Source: an uncultured bacterium (GTDB lineage: Bacteria > Cyanobacteriota > Vampirovibrionia > Gastranaerophilales > Gastranaerophilaceae). Taken from it: DNA of 53,636 bases. Positions 1 to 6,560 of this stretch are shown one piece after another. Location: assembly GCA_949298985.1 (NCBI GenBank), contig CASFYV010000027.1:1-53636 (forward strand), in the 5' to 3' direction. The position numbers and the translations under genes were made by a program. Every line of letters starts with the position of its first letter. Position 1 is the stretch's first letter. Below the pieces are notes generated by a model, which was not told where the DNA came from, made no database searches, and saw only the letters and a program-made list of their open reading frames with translations.

Positions 1-104
1 CAAGAACTCATTTATATAGTTTGTTTAAAAATGAGAAAGAGCCTAAATTTTCAACAATAGTAAAAATATTCCATGAATTAGGTTATGAATTAGAAATTGC
101 GTAA
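1..104 (+). CDS. C-terminal fragment of an antitoxin-like HTH protein (5' end outside window)
   Basis: Reading codons from position 3 gives 33 residues ending in TAA at 102-104. The stretch 'RTHLYSLFKNEKEPKFSTIV' followed by 'KIFHELGYELEIA' matches by eye the second half of the small Xre-like antidote proteins of HigA/COG3636-type toxin-antitoxin pairs, where a recognition helix 'S.TSLYRALS' is followed by 'NP.FSTLLKVLKALGL.L.I'. The N-terminal half and any toxin partner lie upstream of the window. If correct, it would repress its own operon and neutralise a RelE/HigB-like toxin. No toxin gene follows within the window. The assignment rests on this short tail only, so a generic HTH regulator is the alternative. 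Confidence 0.55.
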   Translation, partial: RTHLYSLFKNEKEPKFSTIVKIFHELGYELEIA

Positions 105-159
105 ATATCCAAATCTTATTGATAATTTAGTGTATCTCAATTTACAAGTAAAAATAAAA

Positions 160-324
160 TTGCACTTTTTTGCACTTCTCTTGTTTGTCGGCGTTAAACG
201 GGCACGCTTCGCTTCAGCCCTCTGCCGACAAGCCGCTCTTGCACTGGGTTTAACTTCAAACACCAAGGCGATTTAAGCCTAATGTGGTCTTAAAATTTTG
301 CAAATGGAGTGCAAAAGAGTGCAA
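160..324. repeat. Imperfect 19-bp inverted repeat flanking a GC-rich hairpin
   Basis: TTGCACTTTTTTGCACTTC at 160-178 is matched by the reverse complement of 306-324 (TTGCACTCTTTTGCACTCC), 17 of 19 identical. Each arm holds two TGCAC blocks exactly 10 bp apart, one helical turn. Inside lies a hairpin, TTGTCGGC (185-192) with GCCGACAA (224-231). Terminal inverted repeats around a short non-coding GC-rich core resemble a MITE-like element, or paired operator sites for a dimeric regulator such as the adjacent antitoxin. Confidence 0.5.
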
Positions 325-391
325 GAAATGAGTACTTGAGTGCAGCGGATTTTCGGTAGGGCGATGCGAGGCTAGACGAGCAAGCCCGTAA

Positions 392-422
392 GGTGTCGGT
401 CGGACGTTACTCCGCCGACACC
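392..422. repeat. GC-rich hairpin
   Basis: GGTGTCGG (392-399) pairs with CCGACACC (415-422), and the stem continues inward with CGGA (401-404) and TCCG (411-414) around a short loop. No T-run follows on either strand, so it is not an obvious terminator. Its TGTCGG/CCGACA arms are shared with the hairpin at 185-231, suggesting both belong to one repeat family. Confidence 0.5.
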
Positions 423-525
423 CCGAATAATCCAAGACAAAAAGTCCCCTACATCTCAATACTAAAAAACAGCCTCAATCGTGCTGTCTGTTTGATTTTT
501 TATTAAATTTTCTCTGTCTCAATGT

Positions 526-555
526 CCCAGAAACCTATTACCCAAAAACCTATTA
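526..555. repeat. 15-bp tandem duplication
   Basis: CCCAGAAACCTATTA (526-540) is followed directly by CCCAAAAACCTATTA (541-555), 14 of 15 identical. It lies just past the terminator of the tRNA-Ile gene. A short slippage duplication or a junction scar are both possible. Confidence 0.5.
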
Positions 556-560
556 GCATT

Positions 561-585
561 AAAAAAGAGACCTCATCGGTCTCTT
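561..585 (-). terminator. Intrinsic terminator of the tRNA-Ile gene
   Basis: On the minus strand AAGAGACC (585-578) pairs with GGTCTCTT (572-565) around a 5-base loop and runs into a T-tract (566-561). It begins 8 bases past the encoded CCA, so it would end the tRNA transcript. Confidence 0.8.
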
Positions 586-593
586 ATCTTAAA

Positions 594-670
<77 letters not shown>

Positions 671-779
671 ACATTGTCAATTCCTCGACTAGTTTCAGAC
701 TAATAAAGTTTTATCTCTATTTATCCTTGACATTTATTAATCTATCATAGACATTTTTTTAAATCAAGTCTTTTTTTAT

Positions 780-808
780 TTGTGAATTTATTTTTTTTAG
801 AGTAAACT
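780..808 (+). promoter_or_regulatory. Promoter of the glycosyltransferase gene
   Basis: TTGTGA (780-785) and TAAACT (803-808) are separated by 17 bases. The predicted start, near 815, leaves a short leader that carries AAGAGG at 815-820, seven bases before the ATG at 828. Confidence 0.4.
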
Positions 809-827
809 TTTCTTAAGAGGATTTTTT

Positions 828-2336
828 ATGACTGTTTTATATATATTTATTACAATTTTTACTTTATATTTTTTGATTTTATCATTTGCAAGTTTGAAAT
901 CTGGTAGAAAAGTTAGAGATAAGTATACTTCTAAAGATTTTAATATTTGTGTTGTGGTTTATGCTTCTGGTGAAGTTAAAACTTTAGAAAATTTGATTAA
1001 TCAATTGAAAAATCAATCCTTTTCTAAAAATCATTATACAATTTATGCCATTTTAGATAAGTGTGAAACTAATTTTGATGTCGCATTGCAATCAGATTTA
1101 GAAGTGAATGTTATAAATATTAATAATTTGGAGCCAATTGGAAAAAGTCAAGCTTATTCTATTTTAGCTGAAAAGCTACATGACTTACCTAATTTAGATG
1201 CTTATGTTTTTTTAGATGCGTCTAATTATGTTGATGCTGATTTTTTGATGAATGTTAATTACTATTTAACTAAGCATGATGTTTTTATACCTATGAAAAA
1301 TTATATAGGTGAATATAGTGAATTATCTTTTTTAGAATCTGTAAAAGCTACTTATTCTCGTTATGTTTCAAAGTTTATTTTTGCTACAAGAACCAAATTA
1401 GGACTTACAAATCTTATTAATTCAGATAATTTTGTAATAAAAAAAGATTTATTGAATAAAATTGGATCTTTTGATTTTCAAGATAAAATATCTGAAGTTA
1501 ATTATACTTTGTTGTTGGCTAATGAGCATGTTCAAGTTGCTTTTATTGACGATTTAAATGTTTATACTGATATAAAGAATTATGATTCAAGAATTCCTTC
1601 TTTGTCTAGAAGATTAAATGTTTTTTGGAATACAGTTACCCAGTCTTCAAATTTTATGTCTAGGGAATATAGCTGTTCTTTAGTGCAGCCTAATTGGCTT
1701 TTTTGCATTTGTGCATATTTAATTTTAATAAATCATGCTTATAAATTTCCATTTTGGGTTAGTCATGTGACTATTTTAATAAGTTTTATTGTCTTAATTT
1801 TAGCTTTTTGTTTAAGTCTTTTGAGTGCTAAAATTTATGCAAAAGAGTATTTGTATTTATTTTCTTATCCGATTTATTCATTAGGTCATATTATTAAAAA
1901 TTTACCTTTTATTAGGTTTTTTAGAAATATTATAAAAAATAAAACCAGAAAACATAATATTGAAAAAATGATGACGAATGTAATTGTAACTGATGGTAAG
2001 AGAGATTTTCAATGTCAGTTAGAATTAATATCTGACGATGGACTTGCAAAGGTTAAATTTATTAATAATGGAAAAATTTATACAACAAAAAATAATCATT
2101 TAAGAATGATCGATGCTATTAAAGAATTGTCAGCTAAGTTGAATGATTATGGTTTGTCATTAAAAGTTTGTCAATGTTGTAAATATTTTCAACCTTTAAT
2201 TGATGGTTCAACAAATATGGTAAAAGGTGTTTGTAAATGTAATTTTAACGGTCGTGTTGAGGGAGATATAATCCCGACTCTTGTTTGGAATACTTGTCCA
2301 AAATTTGAAGAACACAATGTTGTTAATTTGTTTTAG
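828..2336 (+). CDS. Membrane-bound family 2-like glycosyltransferase with Cys-rich C-terminal domain
   Basis: A likely processive or membrane-anchored glycosyltransferase that would use a nucleotide sugar at the inner membrane face. Residues 3-22 form a membrane helix. A GT-A type domain follows (about 40-280), with 'VYASGEVKTLENLINQLKNQ' at its start, the acidic 'FLDASNYVDADFL' segment as DXD-type site, and 'NSDNFVIKKDLLNKIGSFD' near the acceptor site. Two further membrane helices lie near 288-340. The last 120 residues are not typical of the family: they carry C448, C450, C451, C469, C471 and C490, as in a metal-binding or zinc-finger-like module. ATG 828 is supported by AAGAGG seven bases upstream. 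It converges on the next gene with a 4-base stop overlap. The exact sugar and product cannot be told from sequence. Confidence 0.75.
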   Translation: MTVLYIFITIFTLYFLILSFASLKSGRKVRDKYTSKDFNICVVVYASGEVKTLENLINQLKNQSFSKNHYTIYAILDKCETNFDVALQSDLEVNVININNLEPIGKSQAYSILAEKLHDLPNLDAYVFLDASNYVDADFLMNVNYYLTKHDVFIPMKNYIGEYSELSFLESVKATYSRYVSKFIFATRTKLGLTNLINSDNFVIKKDLLNKIGSFDFQDKISEVNYTLLLANEHVQVAFIDDLNVYTDIKNYDSRIPSLSRRLNVFWNTVTQSSNFMSREYSCSLVQPNWLFCICAYLILINHAYKFPFWVSHVTILISFIVLILAFCLSLLSAKIYAKEYLYLFSYPIYSLGHIIKNLPFIRFFRNIIKNKTRKHNIEKMMTNVIVTDGKRDFQCQLELISDDGLAKVKFINNGKIYTTKNNHLRMIDAIKELSAKLNDYGLSLKVCQCCKYFQPLIDGSTNMVKGVCKCNFNGRVEGDIIPTLVWNTCPKFEEHNVVNLF

Positions 2337-3178
2337 TTGATGAACGCATCATCAAGAAGTTTTATTCTGAATTCACTTCCTGCAGGAATTGAAACATGTC
2401 CTCCTTTTGAGAAGAATGCACATATCGGAGAAGTTAACGTATTAAGTCCTAGACAAATTGTTCCATATGCGAAAGGAAATGGAGATAATAGAAGCGTCGC
2501 TCCATCTCCTCCTAAGTTTACAGTAAGGTTTAGCATTTTCCCAAATAAAGTTCTTCCCCAATTCCCTTTTTGCCACATTGTTTTTAAGTAAGTTCTATCA
2601 CCTTTTATATTATTTAAAAATATCATTTTAGAATCAGCTTTAGTAATATATGCGTTAATAGGAACAGTTTGCCCTTTGTATTGCATGTTTCTAATTCTAA
2701 TTACAACAAGGCCACCGTTACAGGTTATTTGAGGTTGATGTGTTTCAATGATTTCTCCTGTAAAAATTGTGTTTGCAGGTATTGTGTATTTTCTTTTAAT
2801 GATTGGTTGTTTTGTATAAAATTTTATTTGAGTACCTCTTCCTTGCCAATCATTTACTTTTGTAGAATTTACAACATTGAAACTTGTACCTTTTGAAATT
2901 TTAATATTCCCATTGGTAAGTATAGGAAATTTTTCTTTAGGTTTAGTTGTTTGAGGTTGTGTTTTTTGTGTATTATATATTTTATCATCTTGCATGTCTA
3001 AAATGACTGGAAGCTCTGGAAGTTTTTCTTCTTGTTGAGTTTTTGTGTCTTCAACTAGTTTAGAAGAATTATAGTTCTTTCTAATATCATCATCAACAGT
3101 CATGTCTAAGTCAAAAGCTTTTATGGAATTTTGGGAAAAAATTAATAATATTAAAATAGAAATTAGTTTATTATTCAC
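2333..3178 (-). CDS. Secreted/periplasmic hypothetical protein
   Basis: 281 residues with a signal peptide (hydrophobic 5-19, likely cleavage after A21) followed by a low-complexity, Pro/Thr/Lys-rich linker (about 22-90) and a beta-rich domain. The segment 'KYTIPANTIFTGEI' and the terminal 'SIPAGSEFRIKLLDDAFIN' resemble the 'IPAGT...G' beta elements of VirB10/TrbI-like and SH3-like envelope proteins, but the match is weak and no secretion operon is nearby. The start is GTG 3178 (reverse strand), behind a weak AGG. A plausible promoter (GTTACA, 17 bases, TATAAT) ends 12 bases before the start. Function unknown; export to the periplasm or outer membrane is the only firm statement. Confidence 0.6.
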   Translation of the reverse strand: MNNKLISILILLIFSQNSIKAFDLDMTVDDDIRKNYNSSKLVEDTKTQQEEKLPELPVILDMQDDKIYNTQKTQPQTTKPKEKFPILTNGNIKISKGTSFNVVNSTKVNDWQGRGTQIKFYTKQPIIKRKYTIPANTIFTGEIIETHQPQITCNGGLVVIRIRNMQYKGQTVPINAYITKADSKMIFLNNIKGDRTYLKTMWQKGNWGRTLFGKMLNLTVNLGGDGATLLLSPFPFAYGTICLGLNTLTSPICAFFSKGGHVSIPAGSEFRIKLLDDAFIN

Positions 3179-3302
3179 AGCTATACCTACATTATAAATA
3201 CTTTTAAATTAATTGTAACAAAATCTTAACTAACTAGCAAAAAATATTTTTCTTTGTTTTATGATAAATGTGTAGTCGATATTTAAGTAAAGATTGGAAA
3301 CT

Positions 3303-4673
3303 ATGATGAAGATTCATACAACGCAAAATCTAGACTCAATTGCCAAAACTAATTCAACCAACAATATGGCATTAAAAGAGTTTAGAAAGAACAATTATTC
3401 GGAACGCATGCACATGCGAAAGCAAGATTTACCGTCTGATACGTATGAGAATAGTGTATCGTTTAAGGGTAAAAAAGAGATTATACCAATTATAAATAAT
3501 GCAGTAAAAGGTGCTAAGAGAGGTCAAAAGATGGACAAATTCCTCAATAGCACCTTTTTTAATAAGTGTCTTGATTTGATGGAACATGAAGTTTTTGTAC
3601 AATCTGCGATATCAGCTTTGGTATGTATGGCATTGAGACCTGCGACAATATTAGCTTTACCAAATGGTAAGGATAAACAAGATAATATTTATGCTTCCGC
3701 TCATTCAATATCATCAGGTGTAGTTGGTATATTATCTTCTTTATTGATATCAGTACCTTTTTCAAAAGGAATTAAATTTTCAAAATCAAATAAACTTGTT
3801 AATTTGAATGTTGATATATTGAAGAAGATGTATCCTCAAATAGCTGAAGAAAGTATCTGGAAAGATGCTTCTAAGACTGTAAGAAAACCAATTGAAGAAT
3901 GGAAAGATATTTATGGAAATAAATTTAGTACAGATTTTAAAAATGTATTTAAATTTGCAAAGCCAAAGCATATATCTCAAGTTTCAGCAGATACGCTAAA
4001 AACTTTAGGTGTCGATGTAGATTTAGCAGCTATGAAGGGTAAATCTGTTAATGATTGGGTAGATAAAAATGGTAATAAAATACATTTAGATTTGAAAGAT
4101 ATGTTTATTGTAGCGAAAGAAGAAGGTATGGGGACTAATTACTTTTCTTTAAAGCATATTGATAAAGACTTTTTGAAAGAGTTACAGCCAAATTTGGATA
4201 TAAATACAATAGAAAAAGATGGAAAACGTTTACATCCTGATTTTTGGAAAAATATTGATGGTTCGGATTATAAATTAGATTTAGATAATATTCATATTTC
4301 TTCATATAGAGAAACAGCAGATGCGGTTCCGTTGTATACAGGTTTGAAACGTACAGAAACTGCTGGAAAGAAAGAAATTAAATATGTGTCATATCAAAAG
4401 AATGGTGTAGGGGATAATAAATTTATGGTTCCAGAAGTTTTAGGTTCTCCTATTGAGCAAAAATATTTGGATGCTGATGCTGTTAATGATATAAAATTTA
4501 AATTGTTGGGTTGGATTCCTGATATTTTGACAAGACCATTTGTTGCTTCTTTAACAATTGCATTAATTCCAGCAATTTTAGTTAATATATTCCATTTAGA
4601 AAAGAGTAAAAAACACGCTGAACCAAAGACAGAAGTGTTAGTTAATAATACTCCAGGAAAGGTGGTGGCATAA
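3303..4673 (+). CDS. Lineage-specific membrane protein with N-terminal 'SFKG' motif
   Basis: About 456 residues, not recognised as any named family. A disordered polar N-terminus ends in 'NSVSFKGKKE' (F54-K55-G56 from ATG 3306). Two hydrophobic segments follow ('FVQSAISALVCMALRPATI', then 'SSGVVGILSSLLISVPF'), then a soluble middle with two similar blocks ('KTVRKPIEEWKDIYGNKF' and 'KSVNDWVDKNGNKIHLDLKD'), and a C-terminal membrane helix ('ASLTIALIPAILVNIF') with a charged tail. Possible starts are TTG 3294, ATG 3303 and ATG 3306; GGAAA at 3296-3300 favours an ATG. The stop overlaps the next gene's ATG by one base, so the pair is co-translated. The neighbour has the same NS..FK motif and also membrane helices, suggesting one complex. 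Confidence 0.65.
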   Translation: MMKIHTTQNLDSIAKTNSTNNMALKEFRKNNYSERMHMRKQDLPSDTYENSVSFKGKKEIIPIINNAVKGAKRGQKMDKFLNSTFFNKCLDLMEHEVFVQSAISALVCMALRPATILALPNGKDKQDNIYASAHSISSGVVGILSSLLISVPFSKGIKFSKSNKLVNLNVDILKKMYPQIAEESIWKDASKTVRKPIEEWKDIYGNKFSTDFKNVFKFAKPKHISQVSADTLKTLGVDVDLAAMKGKSVNDWVDKNGNKIHLDLKDMFIVAKEEGMGTNYFSLKHIDKDFLKELQPNLDINTIEKDGKRLHPDFWKNIDGSDYKLDLDNIHISSYRETADAVPLYTGLKRTETAGKKEIKYVSYQKNGVGDNKFMVPEVLGSPIEQKYLDADAVNDIKFKLLGWIPDILTRPFVASLTIALIPAILVNIFHLEKSKKHAEPKTEVLVNNTPGKVVA

Positions 4674-5422
4674 TGAAAGTTGCGTTACAAGATAATAGAA
4701 ATTTATATATTTCAAGAAATAGAGTTTTAAACTCTGATAAAATTTTTAAATCTGATTCAAAAATGCTAATCACTAATTCTATTGCTTTTAAAGCGAAAGG
4801 TCCTGATAAGATTGGAAAAATGTTTTCAAATATTTATTCAGAAAAGTTGATGAATAGTAGAAGTTTGCAAAATATTTCTGAAAAAATGTCTAAATGGCAT
4901 TTACCTGGTAATATGACAGAACATTTAGCAGTATTGGGTTCTGCATTAACTAGTGGTGTATATATGCAAAGAACTTTAACTAATAAAGATATGAATCCAG
5001 ATAAAAGAAGAACTCTTTCTATAAATCAAGCTATGTGCTTTGTTATTCCTACAATTGGTGGTTATACTGTAAATCATATGTTGAATGGAAAAATTAAAGA
5101 AGCTGAATATCGTTATGCAGGTCTTAAAGAACAAGCTAAGAATCTTAATACACAGATGTCTAAAGAAGAAATGAAAAATTTTGAAAAGTTGACAGGTTCT
5201 CGTTTGAAAAATTTCAGGGCTTTAGCAGGTTTAGCTGTGTTTACATTAATTTATCGTTATATAACACCTGTTGCTGTAACTCCGTTAGCTAACAAAATAG
5301 GTAATAGAATTAATGAAAAGAAAAAAGCTCAATTAGAAGCTCAAGCTAAACAAAATCAAGTTCAAAATGAATCTAAAGATATTGCATTAGAACCTAAAAA
5401 AGAGCTAAGAGTTTCAGCTTAA
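4673..5422 (+). CDS. Lineage-specific membrane protein with N-terminal 'AFKA' motif
   Basis: 249 residues, unnamed family. The N-terminus carries 'NSIAFKAKG' (F39-K40-A41), closely matching the 'NSVSFKGK' of the preceding protein. Three moderately hydrophobic stretches follow ('LAVLGSALTSGVYM', 'NQAMCFVIPTIGGYTVNHM', 'RALAGLAVFTLIYRYITPV'), then a Lys/Glu/Gln-rich tail predicted to be coiled or disordered. The ATG overlaps the upstream stop (TAATG), implying coupled translation and a partner relationship with the upstream protein. An intrinsic terminator follows 30 bases after the stop, closing the two-gene unit. Confidence 0.65.
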   Translation: MKVALQDNRNLYISRNRVLNSDKIFKSDSKMLITNSIAFKAKGPDKIGKMFSNIYSEKLMNSRSLQNISEKMSKWHLPGNMTEHLAVLGSALTSGVYMQRTLTNKDMNPDKRRTLSINQAMCFVIPTIGGYTVNHMLNGKIKEAEYRYAGLKEQAKNLNTQMSKEEMKNFEKLTGSRLKNFRALAGLAVFTLIYRYITPVAVTPLANKIGNRINEKKKAQLEAQAKQNQVQNESKDIALEPKKELRVSA

Positions 5423-5451
5423 TAAAATAAATTTAACCTAATGTGTACATA

Positions 5452-5482
5452 AAGCGATTGTATTTTACAGTCGCTTATTTTT
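5452..5482 (+). terminator. Intrinsic terminator after the FK-motif gene pair
   Basis: AAGCGATTG (5452-5460) pairs with CAGTCGCTT (5468-5476) with one G-T pair and a 7-base loop, followed by ATTTTTA. It separates the membrane-protein pair from birA. Confidence 0.75.
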
Positions 5483-5491
5483 ATTTATTTT

Positions 5492-5508
5492 TATAGTAAA
5501 ATTGTTTT
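5492..5508 (+). promoter_or_regulatory. Start-proximal promoter box of birA (TATAGTAAAATT)
   Basis: TTTATAGTAAAATT ends six bases before the ATG of birA, and no Shine-Dalgarno is present. The same 14 bases, also followed by six bases and ATG, occur on the minus strand before the symporter gene (15205-15217). This fits a -10 region placed so that transcription begins at or next to the start codon. No good -35 is visible. Confidence 0.4.
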
Positions 5509-6228
5509 ATGAATTTAGTTTTTTTAGAGGAAGTAGAGTCGACCAATAAATATGCAAAAGAGCATATTGATGAATTTAATGATAAAACTGTTATTTATAC
5601 CGATAATCAAACTGCCGGTCGTGGACGTTTGAATAGGGTTTGGAATTATATGGGAAAAGATAATATTTATGCAAGTATTATTTTAAAACCTTCTGATGTA
5701 ATGAAAGAAATTTATTCAAATCTTACTCAATATTTATGCGTTATTTTAGCTGAAGTTTTTGAAGAATATGGAGTTAGATCACAGATAAAATGGCCGAATG
5801 ATATAAAAATTAATTTAAAAAAAATATCTGGAATTTTAGCTGAAGGGGTTATTGAAAATGGAAAACTCAAAGGTTTAGTTTTAGGTTTTGGAATAAATTT
5901 GAATACAAAAAGAGAAATTTTAGATAAAATTAATCAGCCTGCAACATCTTTAAATATTGAAACTGGCATGGTTATAGATAAGCAAAATTTTTTAAAAAAA
6001 GTTTTAGAAAAATTTTGTTTGAGGTATGATAAATTTATTGAGGAAGGATTTGTTTTAATAAAAGATGAATATATAAGAAGAGCTTCTTTTCTCAATACAG
6101 ATATTACCGTAAAGGTTTTTGATAAAGAAATCGAAGGAAAAGCTATAGAAATAACTGATAACGGAGCTTTGAAATTATTAGATAAAAATAATATGGAACA
6201 TATACTTTTGATAGGAGATATTTTATGA
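5509..6228 (+). CDS. birA: Biotin--[biotin carboxyl-carrier] ligase
   Basis: Joins biotin to the acceptor lysine of biotin carrier domains through biotinyl-AMP. The 239 residues hold the catalytic BPL/LPL domain from residue 1 ('EEVESTNKYAKE'), the nucleotide loop GRGRLNR (37-43), KWPND (94-98), the catalytic lysine region 'KKISGILAEG' (K105), 'GFGINLNT', and a short C-terminal beta domain. There is no N-terminal HTH, so this is a monofunctional ligase, not a repressor. It is coupled by ATGA overlap to the gamma subunit gene and lies just upstream of the biotin-bearing alpha subunit, its obvious substrate. No Shine-Dalgarno precedes the ATG; a -10-like box ends 6 bases before it. Confidence 0.93.
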   Translation: MNLVFLEEVESTNKYAKEHIDEFNDKTVIYTDNQTAGRGRLNRVWNYMGKDNIYASIILKPSDVMKEIYSNLTQYLCVILAEVFEEYGVRSQIKWPNDIKINLKKISGILAEGVIENGKLKGLVLGFGINLNTKREILDKINQPATSLNIETGMVIDKQNFLKKVLEKFCLRYDKFIEEGFVLIKDEYIRRASFLNTDITVKVFDKEIEGKAIEITDNGALKLLDKNNMEHILLIGDIL

Positions 6229-6461
6229 ATGAATTATTAACTCAAGGTTTAGCTATTATGTTTATAGGGATGGGAACTGTATTTGCATTCCTATGTATAA
6301 TGATAGTTGCAATGCATGCTATGTCTGGCGTTGTTGCAAAATTAAACAAATTATTTCCGGAAGTTGTTCCACAAGCTGCCGGTGTAAAAAAAGTTGTTTC
6401 ATCTGCTGATGATGAGGTTGCAGTTGCTATTGCTGCTGCTATTTTTAAAAGGGGTAAATAA
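6225..6461 (+). CDS. Na+-pump decarboxylase gamma subunit (OadG-like)
   Basis: A 78-residue membrane protein that assembles the alpha (biotin) and beta (Na+ channel) subunits of oxaloacetate-decarboxylase-type pumps. One N-terminal membrane helix ('GLAIMFIGMGTVFAFLCIMIVAMHAMS') with the family's 'G.GTVF.FL..M' pattern is followed by a short soluble tail ending in '(A/I)AAA', usual for OadG/MmdD. The ATG overlaps the birA stop by 4 bases. The C-terminal metal-binding His/Pro tail of enterobacterial OadG is absent, as in many short gamma subunits. Confidence 0.85.
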   Translation: MNELLTQGLAIMFIGMGTVFAFLCIMIVAMHAMSGVVAKLNKLFPEVVPQAAGVKKVVSSADDEVAVAIAAAIFKRGK

Positions 6462-6560
6462 GGGTAAATAAGATATTGGATAAAGTAAAATTTATCGAGA
6501 AATCTTATAAATTAGAAATTTTTAAGTTTAGAATTTTGTTAATAAAGAGAGGAAAAAACA

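Larger units (their letters stand above)
105..560. other. Intergenic stretch with GC-richer repeat-like segments
   Basis: About 455 bases without a convincing gene. From about 185 to 425 the GC content is visibly higher (near half G+C) than the surrounding AT-rich sequence. It holds an inverted repeat (160-178/306-324), two hairpins sharing TGTCGG/CCGACA arms (185-231 and 392-422), and a 15-base tandem duplication (526-555). The only open frame, on the minus strand around 256-459, has atypical composition for this genome and no recognisable domain. The segment lies beyond the 3' end of the tRNA-Ile gene, the side where integrating elements usually sit, and next to an antitoxin tail, so a decayed mobile segment is a reasonable inference. 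Confidence 0.5.

Noticed and set aside
256..459. 67-residue minus-strand open frame in the tRNA-Ile flank
   Set aside because: Its composition (Arg/Ser/Pro-rich) comes from the GC-rich repeat region, there is no ribosome site, and it crosses both inverted-repeat and hairpin arms.
2337..2896. Open frames on the plus strand inside the secreted-protein gene
   Set aside because: Opposite-strand shadows of the 281-residue minus-strand gene, with no ribosome sites and no domains.
6451..6471. Direct repeat GGGTAAATAA twice at the end of the gamma subunit gene
   Set aside because: Only two short AT-rich copies; simple slippage explains them.
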